Below, in pieces: positions 17,582-27,432 of a stretch of DNA of 39,993 nucleotides. The stretch spans positions 1-39,993 of the forward strand of contig NZ_QNVJ01000086.1 of the NCBI RefSeq assembly GCF_003350345.1, given 5' to 3'. A program made the translations under genes and the position numbers. Numbering within the stretch: the first letter of the stretch is position 1; each line of letters begins with the position of its first letter. Origin of the DNA: Alkalilacustris brevis. GTDB taxonomy: Bacteria > Pseudomonadota > Alphaproteobacteria > Rhodobacterales > Rhodobacteraceae. The notes under the pieces are model-generated. The model was not told where the DNA came from and ran no database searches. It saw only the letters and a program-made list of their open reading frames with translations.

Positions 17582-17605
17582 GGCCGCCCCGTCACCGGGG
17601 CGGCC
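17582..17605 (-). promoter_or_regulatory. Strong intercistronic hairpin after tctC
   Basis: GGCCGCCCCG (17582-17591) and CGGGGCGGCC (17596-17605) form a perfect 10-bp GC stem with a 4-nt loop, 13 nt past the tctC stop. No T-tract follows. In transport operons such hairpins commonly protect the binding-protein mRNA and lower expression of downstream genes; that role is inferred here. Confidence 0.65.
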
Positions 17606-17618
17606 CGTTGATCAGGGC

Positions 17619-18581
17619 TTACCGCCCGAGCATGGCATCAGCCAGCGCCTGATAGATTTCGCGCTGCTCGAGGCGGATGCGGTCGTATTCCTCACCGGGG
17701 ATGAAATCGGTGTTCTCCTCGAGCCGGGCCATCAGGCTGTGATAGGTCTGGTTTTCCTGCAGTTCCTCGAAGGCCGCGCGCAGTTTGGCCAGACGGTCCT
17801 CGGGAATGCCGGAAGGCGCCAGCAGTACCCGCTGCATCTGCGAGGCGGGGGTGGAGATGTTGTAGCCCAGTTCCCTGAGCGTCGGCACATCATCGATGAT
17901 GCGCTCTTCGCTGAAGGTGGCGAGGATGCGGATCGCATCGCCCTGGCCCACCGCAATCGACATCAGCGTCGGCGTCATGTCGATATCGCCCGCCAGCAGC
18001 GCCCGCATGGCCGGGCCGCCACCCTGATGCGGCACGAGGGTGGCCTGAAAGCCCGCTTCCTGCATCAGCATCGCCCCCGGCACCATCAACGCACCCCAGT
18101 TGCCGCCATGCCCGAAGCGCAGCTGGCCGGGGTTCTCGCGCGACCATTCGATCAGCTGTTCCATGGTCTCGAATCGCGAATCCTCCCGCACGGCGATCAC
18201 CGGCGCGGCATTGTTCAGCGTCGCCACGGTGACGAAGTCGCGGTTGGTGTCATAGGGCACATCCGTCACCAGCGGCTGAAGCTGGTCGATGAAGTTATGG
18301 GTGAAGAGCAGTGTGTAGCCGTCTGCCGGGGCCTCGGCCGCGGCGGCGGTGCCGATCTGTGTGCCGCCGGGCATCAGCCGGACCACCATGGCCTGGCCCA
18401 GGTGCTCGGGGATGGTCGAGGTGATGACCCGCGCGTTCAGGTCATGCGAGCCGCCCGGCCCGAACGGGATGATCATGGTGATCGGGCGGTTGGGGTAGTC
18501 ATCGGCCACAGCCGCACCGGTGGCCACCATAGTGGCCATCGCGGCACCGGTCACGACCGTCTTGAGCAGTTTATTCAGCAT
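17619..18581 (-). CDS. tctC: TTT-family periplasmic solute-binding protein (TctC/Bug type)
   Basis: The 320-aa protein has a signal peptide (MLNKLLKTVVTGAAMATMVA then ATGAAVADD) that exports it to the periplasm. The mature start YPNRPITMIIPFGPGGSHDLNAR is the hallmark of Bug receptors, which bind carboxylates such as citrate, tartrate or aromatic acids. Tyr and Pro next to the first strand and the GGSHD loop form the conserved carboxylate clamp. It delivers ligand to TctAB, encoded just upstream in the operon. I chose ATG 18581 because GGGAGGAGA precedes it and the signal peptide starts there. Confidence 0.95.
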   Translation of the reverse strand: MLNKLLKTVVTGAAMATMVATGAAVADDYPNRPITMIIPFGPGGSHDLNARVITSTIPEHLGQAMVVRLMPGGTQIGTAAAAEAPADGYTLLFTHNFIDQLQPLVTDVPYDTNRDFVTVATLNNAAPVIAVREDSRFETMEQLIEWSRENPGQLRFGHGGNWGALMVPGAMLMQEAGFQATLVPHQGGGPAMRALLAGDIDMTPTLMSIAVGQGDAIRILATFSEERIIDDVPTLRELGYNISTPASQMQRVLLAPSGIPEDRLAKLRAAFEELQENQTYHSLMARLEENTDFIPGEEYDRIRLEQREIYQALADAMLGR

Positions 18582-18621
18582 TTTTCTCTCCTCCCTGCTG
18601 AGTGGGTTTTCTGGATGTTCG

Positions 18622-20148
18622 TCAATGCCCCCCGCCGGCCTGCGCGCCGGCAGGGTACCTGGCCAGCATTCGCCGGCTCTTGCGCCAGAGGGCATAGGTG
18701 ATGAAGGGGGTGGCAACCACGAAGGCCGCGGCAATGGGCCGTTCGGTGAACAGGTAGCCGAACGGGTCGCCCTGCGCCATGGTCATGGACTGGCCGAAGG
18801 AATATTCCAGGATCGGCCCGAGGATGAAGCCCATCACCAGCGGCGTGACATCGAAATGCAGCTTGCGGCAGACATAGCCCAGCACACCGAACGCCACGAG
18901 GATGTAAAGGTCCATCGGGTTGGAGCGGAAGACATACGACCCCGCGAAGGCGAACACGAGCGTCAGCGGCAGCAGCAGCGAGCGCCGGATCGTCACCACC
19001 TTGGCAAAGAGCGGGATCAGCAGGAAACCCAGGATCAGGAACAGCACATTGGCCAGAAGCATCGCCAGCATGATCGCATAGACCAGCGCGCCCTGTTCCT
19101 CGAACAGTTGCGGCCCCGGCCGCAGCCCCTGCGCGATGAAGGCGCCCAGCAGGATTGCGGTGATGTTGTCGCCGGGAATGCCCAGCGTCAAGAGCGGCAC
19201 CAGCGTCGGCCCGTTGGTGGCGTTGTTGGCGGTCTCGGCCGCCGCGATGCCCTCCAGTTCGCCCTTGCCGAAGGTCTCGGGGTGCGAGGAGGCGTTCTTG
19301 GCCGCCGCATATCCCACGAAGGCCGATACCACCTGGCCCGCGCCGGGCATCATGCCCACGCCGGTGCCGATCATGGTCGAGCGGCATATGGTGCGGAAAC
19401 AGCGGCGGATATCGGCCAGCGTCAGGCGGCTGTTGTCCTTGATGCCGGCCTTTTCGGCGATCACGTTCTTGGCCTTCTCCTCGATGGCGAGGAAGATCTC
19501 GGGCAGGGCGAAGACGCCGATCAGCATCGGCAATAGCGGAATGCCCGCGCTGATCGCGAAGAAATCGAAGGTGAAGCGCGACATGGAGCCGAGCGGGTCC
19601 TGCCCCACCAGCGACAGCAAGAGCCCCAGCAGCAGCATCACCAGCCCCTTGGCGAAGACGCCGCGCCCGGTGACGGTGATCACCAGCAGGCTGAGAAAGA
19701 TCACCGCCGCCAGTTCCGGCGCGCCGATCATCATCGCGACGATCGCGATCGGCCCGATCAGCAGGATGGTGATGACGTCGCTGGCGGTATCGCCGAAGAA
19801 GGACGAGAACAGCGCCATCTCCAGCGCCTTGCGGCCCTGTTTCTTCTTGGTCAGCGCCGGGCCGTCGAAAGTGGTGGCGACCGAGGCCCCGGTGCCCGGC
19901 ATGGCCACCAGGATTGCCGGGATCGAGCCGCCATAGATGCCGCCCTTGTAGACCCCGATCAGGAACGGGATGCCCACCAGCGGGTCCATGAAGAACGACA
20001 GCGGCAACAGCACCGCCATTGCCATGATGGTGGTGAAGCCGGGCAGGGCGCCCACGAACATGCCCGCAACCAGCCCCACCGACATCATCAGCACGATGTC
20101 GAGGCGCAGGATCAGTTGCAGACCGGCAAGGAAGTTCTCGATGATCAT
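18622..20148 (-). CDS. tctA: TTT-family large permease subunit TctA
   Basis: The 508-aa integral membrane protein has about 12 segments. GTLPGFT-type signatures are present: VGALPGFTTIMAMAVLLPL near residue 32, GIPFLIGVYKGGIYGGSIPA near 59-78 and ILVAMPGTGASVATTFDGPAL. The second repeat has LVPLLTLGIPGDNITAILLGA. It is the channel-forming subunit of a secondary, receptor-dependent carboxylate importer. It begins 10 nt after tctB ends and is followed after 40 nt by tctC. Confidence 0.96.
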   Translation of the reverse strand: MIIENFLAGLQLILRLDIVLMMSVGLVAGMFVGALPGFTTIMAMAVLLPLSFFMDPLVGIPFLIGVYKGGIYGGSIPAILVAMPGTGASVATTFDGPALTKKKQGRKALEMALFSSFFGDTASDVITILLIGPIAIVAMMIGAPELAAVIFLSLLVITVTGRGVFAKGLVMLLLGLLLSLVGQDPLGSMSRFTFDFFAISAGIPLLPMLIGVFALPEIFLAIEEKAKNVIAEKAGIKDNSRLTLADIRRCFRTICRSTMIGTGVGMMPGAGQVVSAFVGYAAAKNASSHPETFGKGELEGIAAAETANNATNGPTLVPLLTLGIPGDNITAILLGAFIAQGLRPGPQLFEEQGALVYAIMLAMLLANVLFLILGFLLIPLFAKVVTIRRSLLLPLTLVFAFAGSYVFRSNPMDLYILVAFGVLGYVCRKLHFDVTPLVMGFILGPILEYSFGQSMTMAQGDPFGYLFTERPIAAAFVVATPFITYALWRKSRRMLARYPAGAQAGGGH

Positions 20149-20158
20149 GAATGCGCTC

Positions 20159-20665
20159 TCAGCCCAGCCAGGGAACGTTTGGCAGATAAACGCCGAACAG
20201 GCGCGAGAAGACCTGATAGATGATCAGCGGCGCGGCGATCGCCACGACGATCAGCATGGCAAAGTCGCGCCAGTTGAAGAACAGCCCCATCGCCAGGATC
20301 AGCAACATGCTGGACGGCACGAAGCCCAGCGGCGTCATCGCCCAGGAATAGGCCAGCATCATCGCCACGCTGGCCACGACATTGCGCACGCCCCCGGGCG
20401 CGGTGTCGCGAAATCCGTTTCGCTCGCGCAGCATCAGGCTGGCCGGGATATAGAGCAGCCCGACCAGCACGAAGCCGACAGCCACCAGATTGGGAAACAG
20501 CGCCGGGTCGAGCGCGATCATCCGCTGCCCGAAGATCAGCGGCGGCTGCTCGACCTGATGCGGGATGATCCACAGCAACGCAAGGCCGAAGGCCACCGTG
20601 AGCAGGGCTGCGACGGTGTTGAAATTGACCTGCCGCGCGGGCGGCTGGCGGGTGGGCTCGTGCAT
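20159..20665 (-). CDS. tctB: TTT-family small permease subunit TctB
   Basis: The 168-aa protein has four predicted membrane segments (VAALLTVAFGLALLWII, LFPNLVAVGFVLVGLLYIP, VVASVAMMLAYSWAMTPLGF, FAMLIVVAIAAPLIIYQVF), typical of TctB. It is the first gene of the operon. I chose ATG 20665 because GAGGGAGA precedes it; the frame continues upstream but shows no family similarity there. Confidence 0.9.
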   Translation of the reverse strand: MHEPTRQPPARQVNFNTVAALLTVAFGLALLWIIPHQVEQPPLIFGQRMIALDPALFPNLVAVGFVLVGLLYIPASLMLRERNGFRDTAPGGVRNVVASVAMMLAYSWAMTPLGFVPSSMLLILAMGLFFNWRDFAMLIVVAIAAPLIIYQVFSRLFGVYLPNVPWLG

Positions 20666-20918
20666 GTCGTCTCCCTCGATACCGCGGCGCGCGGGGGCTT
20701 TCGGCCTGGCCCTTCGGCTTCCGGTCCGGCCTGCCGGGGGCCGGGCTGGTCGCAACTGGCCCCCGCGCGTGGCGGCCCTCCGTGAGTGTTCGTGCCGGCT
20801 GCCTACCCCGGCGCGATAGCGGCGTCGCGCCCAGGCACGCCCCGCCACCGGCGCCCGACAGGCCGAGTCACTGGCGCCCGCCTTGAAGCTGAGTCCGAGG
20901 ATAGGGATTCGGTTAAGC

Positions 20919-20967
20919 TTTCGGAAATACGAAATACATGGGTATGCGATAAGCTTGGCGTATACCC
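20919..20967 (-). promoter_or_regulatory. Candidate operator palindromes upstream of tctB
   Basis: TTTCG-GAAATA-CGAAA (20919-20934) is a perfect dyad with AT-rich flanks. Immediately beside it, GGGTATGCG (20940-20948) and CGTATACCC (20959-20967) are inverted at 8 of 9 bases. They lie about 255 nt upstream of the first operon gene. The IclR regulator encoded in the operon is the natural candidate to bind one of them. No promoter boxes are certain. Confidence 0.35.
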
Positions 20968-21236
20968 TTGGGGGAGGCTGTGCCGGTCTGGCCGAGATGC
21001 GGCGGGTGGGGTTGGTTGGAGACGGTGCAGTCTCGACGTTCGCCCTGTCCGGCCAAATATGGCGACATACAGGATGGGCGGGGAGTGGACCGCAGCAGGT
21101 GCGGAGGCGCGTCCGCGGCATGCGCCTGAAGCAGCCATTCGTCGTTGTGCCGGGAGTGGGAATTCCCGGGCTGCCGAGGCGCGCGAGGAGTCCATTTTAG
21201 AAGTGCCAAATGCGTGCTGCGCGCCGACCCCTGCAC

Positions 21237-21327
21237 TTGGCCTGCTGCCGGTTTCGTGGACACGAAGATAAGATCGTGACCAAGGAATCGGAGATCGGAC
21301 ATGTCCACGAAACCCGCAGCAGGCCAA
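21237..21327. mobile_element. 26-bp inverted repeat, likely insertion-sequence ends
   Basis: Arm 21237-21262 (beginning TTGGCCTGCTGC, ending TTTCGTGGACA) and arm 21302-21327 are inverted copies with one mismatch, 39 nt apart. The TGTCCACGAAAC ends start with TG as many IS3-type ends do. No transposase frame is attached, so this looks like abutted IS ends, a solo remnant or a miniature element. Confidence 0.55.
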
Positions 21328-21546
21328 CTACCGAAAATCACCCTCTGCTCAGCAAAAAGAAGTGCGGACGTTCAGGCCGGGTGCAGCGATGCTTCGGTAG
21401 GCGATGCCCGGTTTGCGGGGCGAAGTGGGCTTTCTGATGGGCGGGTTCGGGCGCGCACCCATTTGATTTTCCCTCCCACCAGTTGCGCCAGACCGCTTCT
21501 TCCAATAAAAATGGCCTGCTTCTAACCAAATTGACCGAGGACTGAC

Positions 21547-22350
21547 ATGCGTGTCGTTATCCTGACAGGCGATGAGCTTCGGCACCGGTATTTCCGGGCA
21601 CAACTCGCGAGCGATCCGCGGATTGATGTCGCCGCCAGCATCTGTGAAGGCAATGAAAAAAGCCTTGCCGCTGTCACGGATGCAAACCCCGACGCAAGCC
21701 TGGTCGAACGCCGCCATGTCGCTGCGAGGTCTCAAGGCGAAGTCGACTTCTTTGGGCGTCAGAATCAGGACTCCGCACCAATTGTTAGAGTCCCAAAGGG
21801 TGCCATTAACGACGTGGAGATCGTGGAACAGATCAAGGCGCTCAATTGCGACTTACTGGTCTGCTACGGTTCGTCCCTAATTCGTTCGGACTTGCTTACA
21901 CATTTTCAGGGCCGGTTTCTCAACGTCCATCTAGGCCTCTCCCCCTATTACCGGGGCTCCGGCTGCAATGTCTGGCCCATGGTTAACCAGGAACTGCATA
22001 TGGTTGGGGCGACCTTCATGCATATCGACGAAGGCATAGATACGGGCCAAATCATCCACCAAATTCGCGCGGAGGTATTTCTCGGCGATGGGCCGCACGC
22101 TATCTGCAACCGGCTTATCGGCGCGATGACTGAGGTTTACGCGGACCTCATCGCACGCTTCGAGGCCTTAAAAACTGAAGACCAGCCCAACGCCGAGGGC
22201 CGTCTCTACCGACAGGCAGAATGGAACGAAGCGGCGGCTCTAAAGCTCTATCAAAACTTCCGAAACGGCATGGTCGAAGATCATCTCGATCGACCGGATG
22301 ATAGGCATTTTTCCCCTATCGTAATGAACCGAGGCCTCCCATCAGCATGA
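21547..22350 (+). CDS. Formyltransferase-family protein, probable sugar N-formyltransferase
   Basis: The 267-aa protein is related to methionyl-tRNA, GAR and ArnA formyltransferases, which use N10-formyl-tetrahydrofolate. The active-site asparagine, histidine and aspartate are visible: N126 and H128 in FLNVHLGLSPYYRG, and D165 in GIDTGQII. The protein is too short for Fmt, and the C-terminal tRNA-binding domain is absent. The adjacent overlapping deacetylase gene suggests an aminosugar in a surface polysaccharide or lipopolysaccharide. GC is lower than in the flanking genes, so horizontal transfer is likely. Substrate unknown. Confidence 0.85.
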   Translation: MRVVILTGDELRHRYFRAQLASDPRIDVAASICEGNEKSLAAVTDANPDASLVERRHVAARSQGEVDFFGRQNQDSAPIVRVPKGAINDVEIVEQIKALNCDLLVCYGSSLIRSDLLTHFQGRFLNVHLGLSPYYRGSGCNVWPMVNQELHMVGATFMHIDEGIDTGQIIHQIRAEVFLGDGPHAICNRLIGAMTEVYADLIARFEALKTEDQPNAEGRLYRQAEWNEAAALKLYQNFRNGMVEDHLDRPDDRHFSPIVMNRGLPSA

Positions 22351-23273
22351 AAGCGATAATGTATCATTACGTGCGCGAGGCCGACTCTAGCCTTCCGAAT
22401 TTTCGGTACCTTCACATCGACAACTTTCGCCGGCAGCTGGACCACTTCGATGCGAACTACGGATTCGTGTCACGACAGGAATGGGCTGAGGTGCTGAAAA
22501 AACGCGATGTATCGGTGGGGCAAAACAAGGTATTGCTAACGTTTGATGACGCCATGTCGTGCCATTTTACCCATGTTTTTCCTGAGCTTCAGGACCGAGG
22601 CCTCTGGGGGATTTTCTATGTACCGGTCCAGCCCTATCTCACCGGGAAAATGCTAGATGTACATCGGGTACATTTACTTTGCGGCGCGTTTGAAGGGGAC
22701 AGACTACTCACCCTCGCACGGGACCTCGTGAGCGATGATATGATACCGTTCGAGAAACGCCAGGACTTCCACCAGAAGACCTACACGACTCAGACCAACG
22801 TCAGCGGAGTGTCTGAGTTCAAGCGGCTGATCAATTACTTTTGCGAGGAACGGTTCCGCGCACAACTGCTGGATGAAATCATGGCGGAATTGGGCTCCAC
22901 AGGTATCTCTTCGGATTTTTATGTCAGCGAAACCGAGCTTCTTGAGATGCAGAAAGGCGGCATGATGTTGGGCTCCCACACAGTCTCCCATCCTGTGATG
23001 AGCAAACTGGATGAGGGCGGACAGACTCGAGAACTACATTTGTCATTCGAGTTCCTCGACCGGCTCGGCGTGGTCGGGCCTCGTACCTATTGCCACCCCT
23101 ATGGCGGGTTTCACAGTTTTGACGCAACCACGGTGGCGCTGCTGGATGACATTGGCGTGCAGTGGTCGTTCAATGTCGAAAGCCGCGATATTGAGAATGC
23201 AGACTTGAGCAGAGGGCGTCAGCACCTACCCCGCTATGATTGCAATGAATTCCCCCACGGCTCGGCATCGTAA
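22347..23273 (+). CDS. Polysaccharide deacetylase (NodB-like) family protein
   Basis: The 308-aa protein overlaps the formyltransferase stop by 4 nt (ATGA). NodB motif 1 is LLTFDDAMS (D67, D68) and motif 2 is SHTVSHP (H211, H215), which together bind the catalytic metal. RTYCHPYGGFHSFD is the motif-3 region. A roughly 140-residue insertion between motifs 1 and 2 (about residues 75-205) is larger than in plain NodB domains. There is no signal peptide, so it probably acts in the cytoplasm on a sugar precursor, consistent with deacetylation followed by N-formylation. Low-GC island gene. Confidence 0.87.
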   Translation: MKAIMYHYVREADSSLPNFRYLHIDNFRRQLDHFDANYGFVSRQEWAEVLKKRDVSVGQNKVLLTFDDAMSCHFTHVFPELQDRGLWGIFYVPVQPYLTGKMLDVHRVHLLCGAFEGDRLLTLARDLVSDDMIPFEKRQDFHQKTYTTQTNVSGVSEFKRLINYFCEERFRAQLLDEIMAELGSTGISSDFYVSETELLEMQKGGMMLGSHTVSHPVMSKLDEGGQTRELHLSFEFLDRLGVVGPRTYCHPYGGFHSFDATTVALLDDIGVQWSFNVESRDIENADLSRGRQHLPRYDCNEFPHGSAS

Positions 23274-23712
23274 GGAAAGGTGGCAACGCGAATTGCCCTG
23301 ATGCGGGCGTAACCAGGAAATTTGGTCGTCACCAACGGAACCCTCGCCACTAAACCCTGCGCTTATCAGTTCGCGTACCACGAAACGAACGGTCAGTTTG
23401 AATTCGTCGTCTTTGAGCAGAGGCAAGCGTCTGCTTCAGCGAAATGGACTGCATCCCATCGCGAAACATTCTGCAATCGCAAGGGACTTGTGCACGAGTT
23501 CTCGCCGCACCTGCAAGAGTCCGGAAAGTCCGCTCACTGCATTTGCCACAAGATTTCGCTGCGGTTGGCAGGAATGGCGGCTCTGTCGTGGATGCACCGC
23601 AGCATTCCGCCAACGCGACCTGCCGCAATGGACCGCTCACGTCCTGAAGGACGATCACGTTTGAAACTGCACCACCCGCCACCCGCCACCTGCACCCTCC
23701 CTCCCCCCCACC
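23274..23712. other. Gene-free interval between the island and gyrB
   Basis: About 440 bp of intermediate GC. Short frames on both strands show no recognisable family and no ribosome-binding site. It may hold a decayed gene or mobile-element debris at the right boundary of the island, but nothing specific can be supported. Confidence 0.5.
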
Positions 23713-23741
23713 AAAAAGGGCCGCCCCTCCCGTGGCGGCCC
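23713..23741 (-). terminator. Intrinsic terminator of gyrB
   Basis: On the minus strand GGGCCGCC (23734-23741) pairs with GGCGGCCC (23718-23725) around an 8-nt loop and is followed by TTTTT (23713-23717). It lies 28 nt past the gyrB stop. This is a textbook rho-independent terminator and the clearest in the window. Confidence 0.92.
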
Positions 23742-23769
23742 CTCTTCCCGTCCAACATCCCTGCGCGGC

Positions 23770-26313
<2,544 letters not shown>

Positions 26314-26355
26314 CTACCGTGAGGGCCTTCGCAAAAGGATGAAGGCGCGGGTCAG

Positions 26356-27432
26356 GTGAAGGTCTATATCCAGCGGATCATAGGGCAGGGGGCGGATATT
26401 GCCGATGACCTGGGCGATATCCCCCGGCCGCCTTTGCCGACGCTCTGGCTGCTGGGCAAGACCGGGGCGGGGAAATCCTCGCTGATCCGGGCGCTGACCG
26501 GCGAGGCCGAGGTCGGCAGCGGATTCGCGCCCTGCACCCGCCATGCGCAGGCGTTCGACTTTCCCGCCGATCACCCTGTCTTGCGCTTTCTCGATACCCG
26601 CGGGCTGGGCGAGCAGGGCTACGACCCCGACGAGGACCTGCGCGAGGCCGAGCGCGGCAGCCACGCGGTGGTGATTCTCGCCCGGCTTGACGATCCGGTG
26701 CAGGGCATGGTGGCCGAGGTGCTGGGCAAACTGCGCCGCGCGCGCCCGCGCCTGCCGGTCGTGGTGGTGCATACCGGTGCCGATCTGGTCGCCGAGCCGG
26801 GCCAGCAGCGCCGCGCCCGTGCCGCCACCCAGGCCACCATGGAAGAGGCCGCCGGAGCCATCCTGCCCGCCGTGACCATGGCCCTGCCCGAAGGGGCTGC
26901 GCCGCAGGGAATGGGCGCGCTGCGCGGCGTGCTGGTCGATCTGCTGCCCGAGCTTTCGCTGCTGCTCATGCGCGAGCGCGACCAGACGCGCGAGGCCGCA
27001 GCCTTCGCCACCGCGCGGCCGATGGTGCTATGGTATGCCGGCGCTGCCGGGGCCAGCGATCTGGCGCCACTGGTGGGCGCGGTCTCGGTGCCGGCGCTGC
27101 AGGGGGCGATGCTGCGCGCGTTGGCGCGACGCTACGGGCTGGAATGGACCCGCCCGCGCATCGCGGCCTTCGCCGCCGCGCTGGGCTCGGGGCTGGTGTT
27201 GCAACAGGCGGGCGCGCATCTGCTGCGCCAGGCGGTGAAGCTGGTGCCTTTCGTCGGGCAAAGCCTGGGCGCGGCGGTGGCGGGAGGGGTCTCGTTTGCG
27301 GCAACCTTCGCGCTGGGGCGTGCGGCGGCATTCTGGCTGTTCCGCACCGCGCGGGGCGAGCCTGTCGATACCGCCGATCTGCGCCGCACCTTCGACGAGG
27401 CATTCCGAAAGGCCCGCCATGACGCTGATTGA
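26356..27432 (+). CDS. Membrane-associated GTPase with C-terminal DUF697-like domain
   Basis: The 358-aa protein has a TRAFAC-type GTPase domain first: P-loop GKTGAGKS (34-41), switch I threonine T61 in APCTRH, and G3 DTRG (80-83). The usual G4 NKxD is replaced by TGAD (140-143). Residues about 210-335 are alanine- and glycine-rich with two or three hydrophobic stretches (VLWYAGAAGASDLAPLVGAVS, LVPFVGQSLGAAVAGGVSF), as in DUF697/YcjF-like proteins that attach to the inner membrane. It starts at GTG 26356 and overlaps the next GTPase gene by 14 nt. It is divergent from gyrB. Biological role unknown. Confidence 0.82.
   Translation: MKVYIQRIIGQGADIADDLGDIPRPPLPTLWLLGKTGAGKSSLIRALTGEAEVGSGFAPCTRHAQAFDFPADHPVLRFLDTRGLGEQGYDPDEDLREAERGSHAVVILARLDDPVQGMVAEVLGKLRRARPRLPVVVVHTGADLVAEPGQQRRARAATQATMEEAAGAILPAVTMALPEGAAPQGMGALRGVLVDLLPELSLLLMRERDQTREAAAFATARPMVLWYAGAAGASDLAPLVGAVSVPALQGAMLRALARRYGLEWTRPRIAAFAAALGSGLVLQQAGAHLLRQAVKLVPFVGQSLGAAVAGGVSFAATFALGRAAAFWLFRTARGEPVDTADLRRTFDEAFRKARHDAD

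Larger units (their letters stand above)
20666..21546. other. Non-coding region of 880 bp with regulatory and mobile-element remnants
   Basis: No convincing gene is present. The half near tctB carries two dyads (20919-20934 and 20940-20967) that may be operators. The middle has a 26-bp inverted repeat (21237-21327). GC falls from left to right into the following island. The long reading frames here have no family similarity. Confidence 0.6.

Noticed and set aside
16794-18701. 635-codon plus-strand open frame opposite tctC and the membrane gene
   Set aside because: Shadow frame. The minus strand has signal peptide, membrane segments and family motifs.
23350-23682. 110-codon minus-strand frame between the island and gyrB
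   Set aside because: No ribosome-binding site, no recognisable family and composition typical of non-coding sequence.
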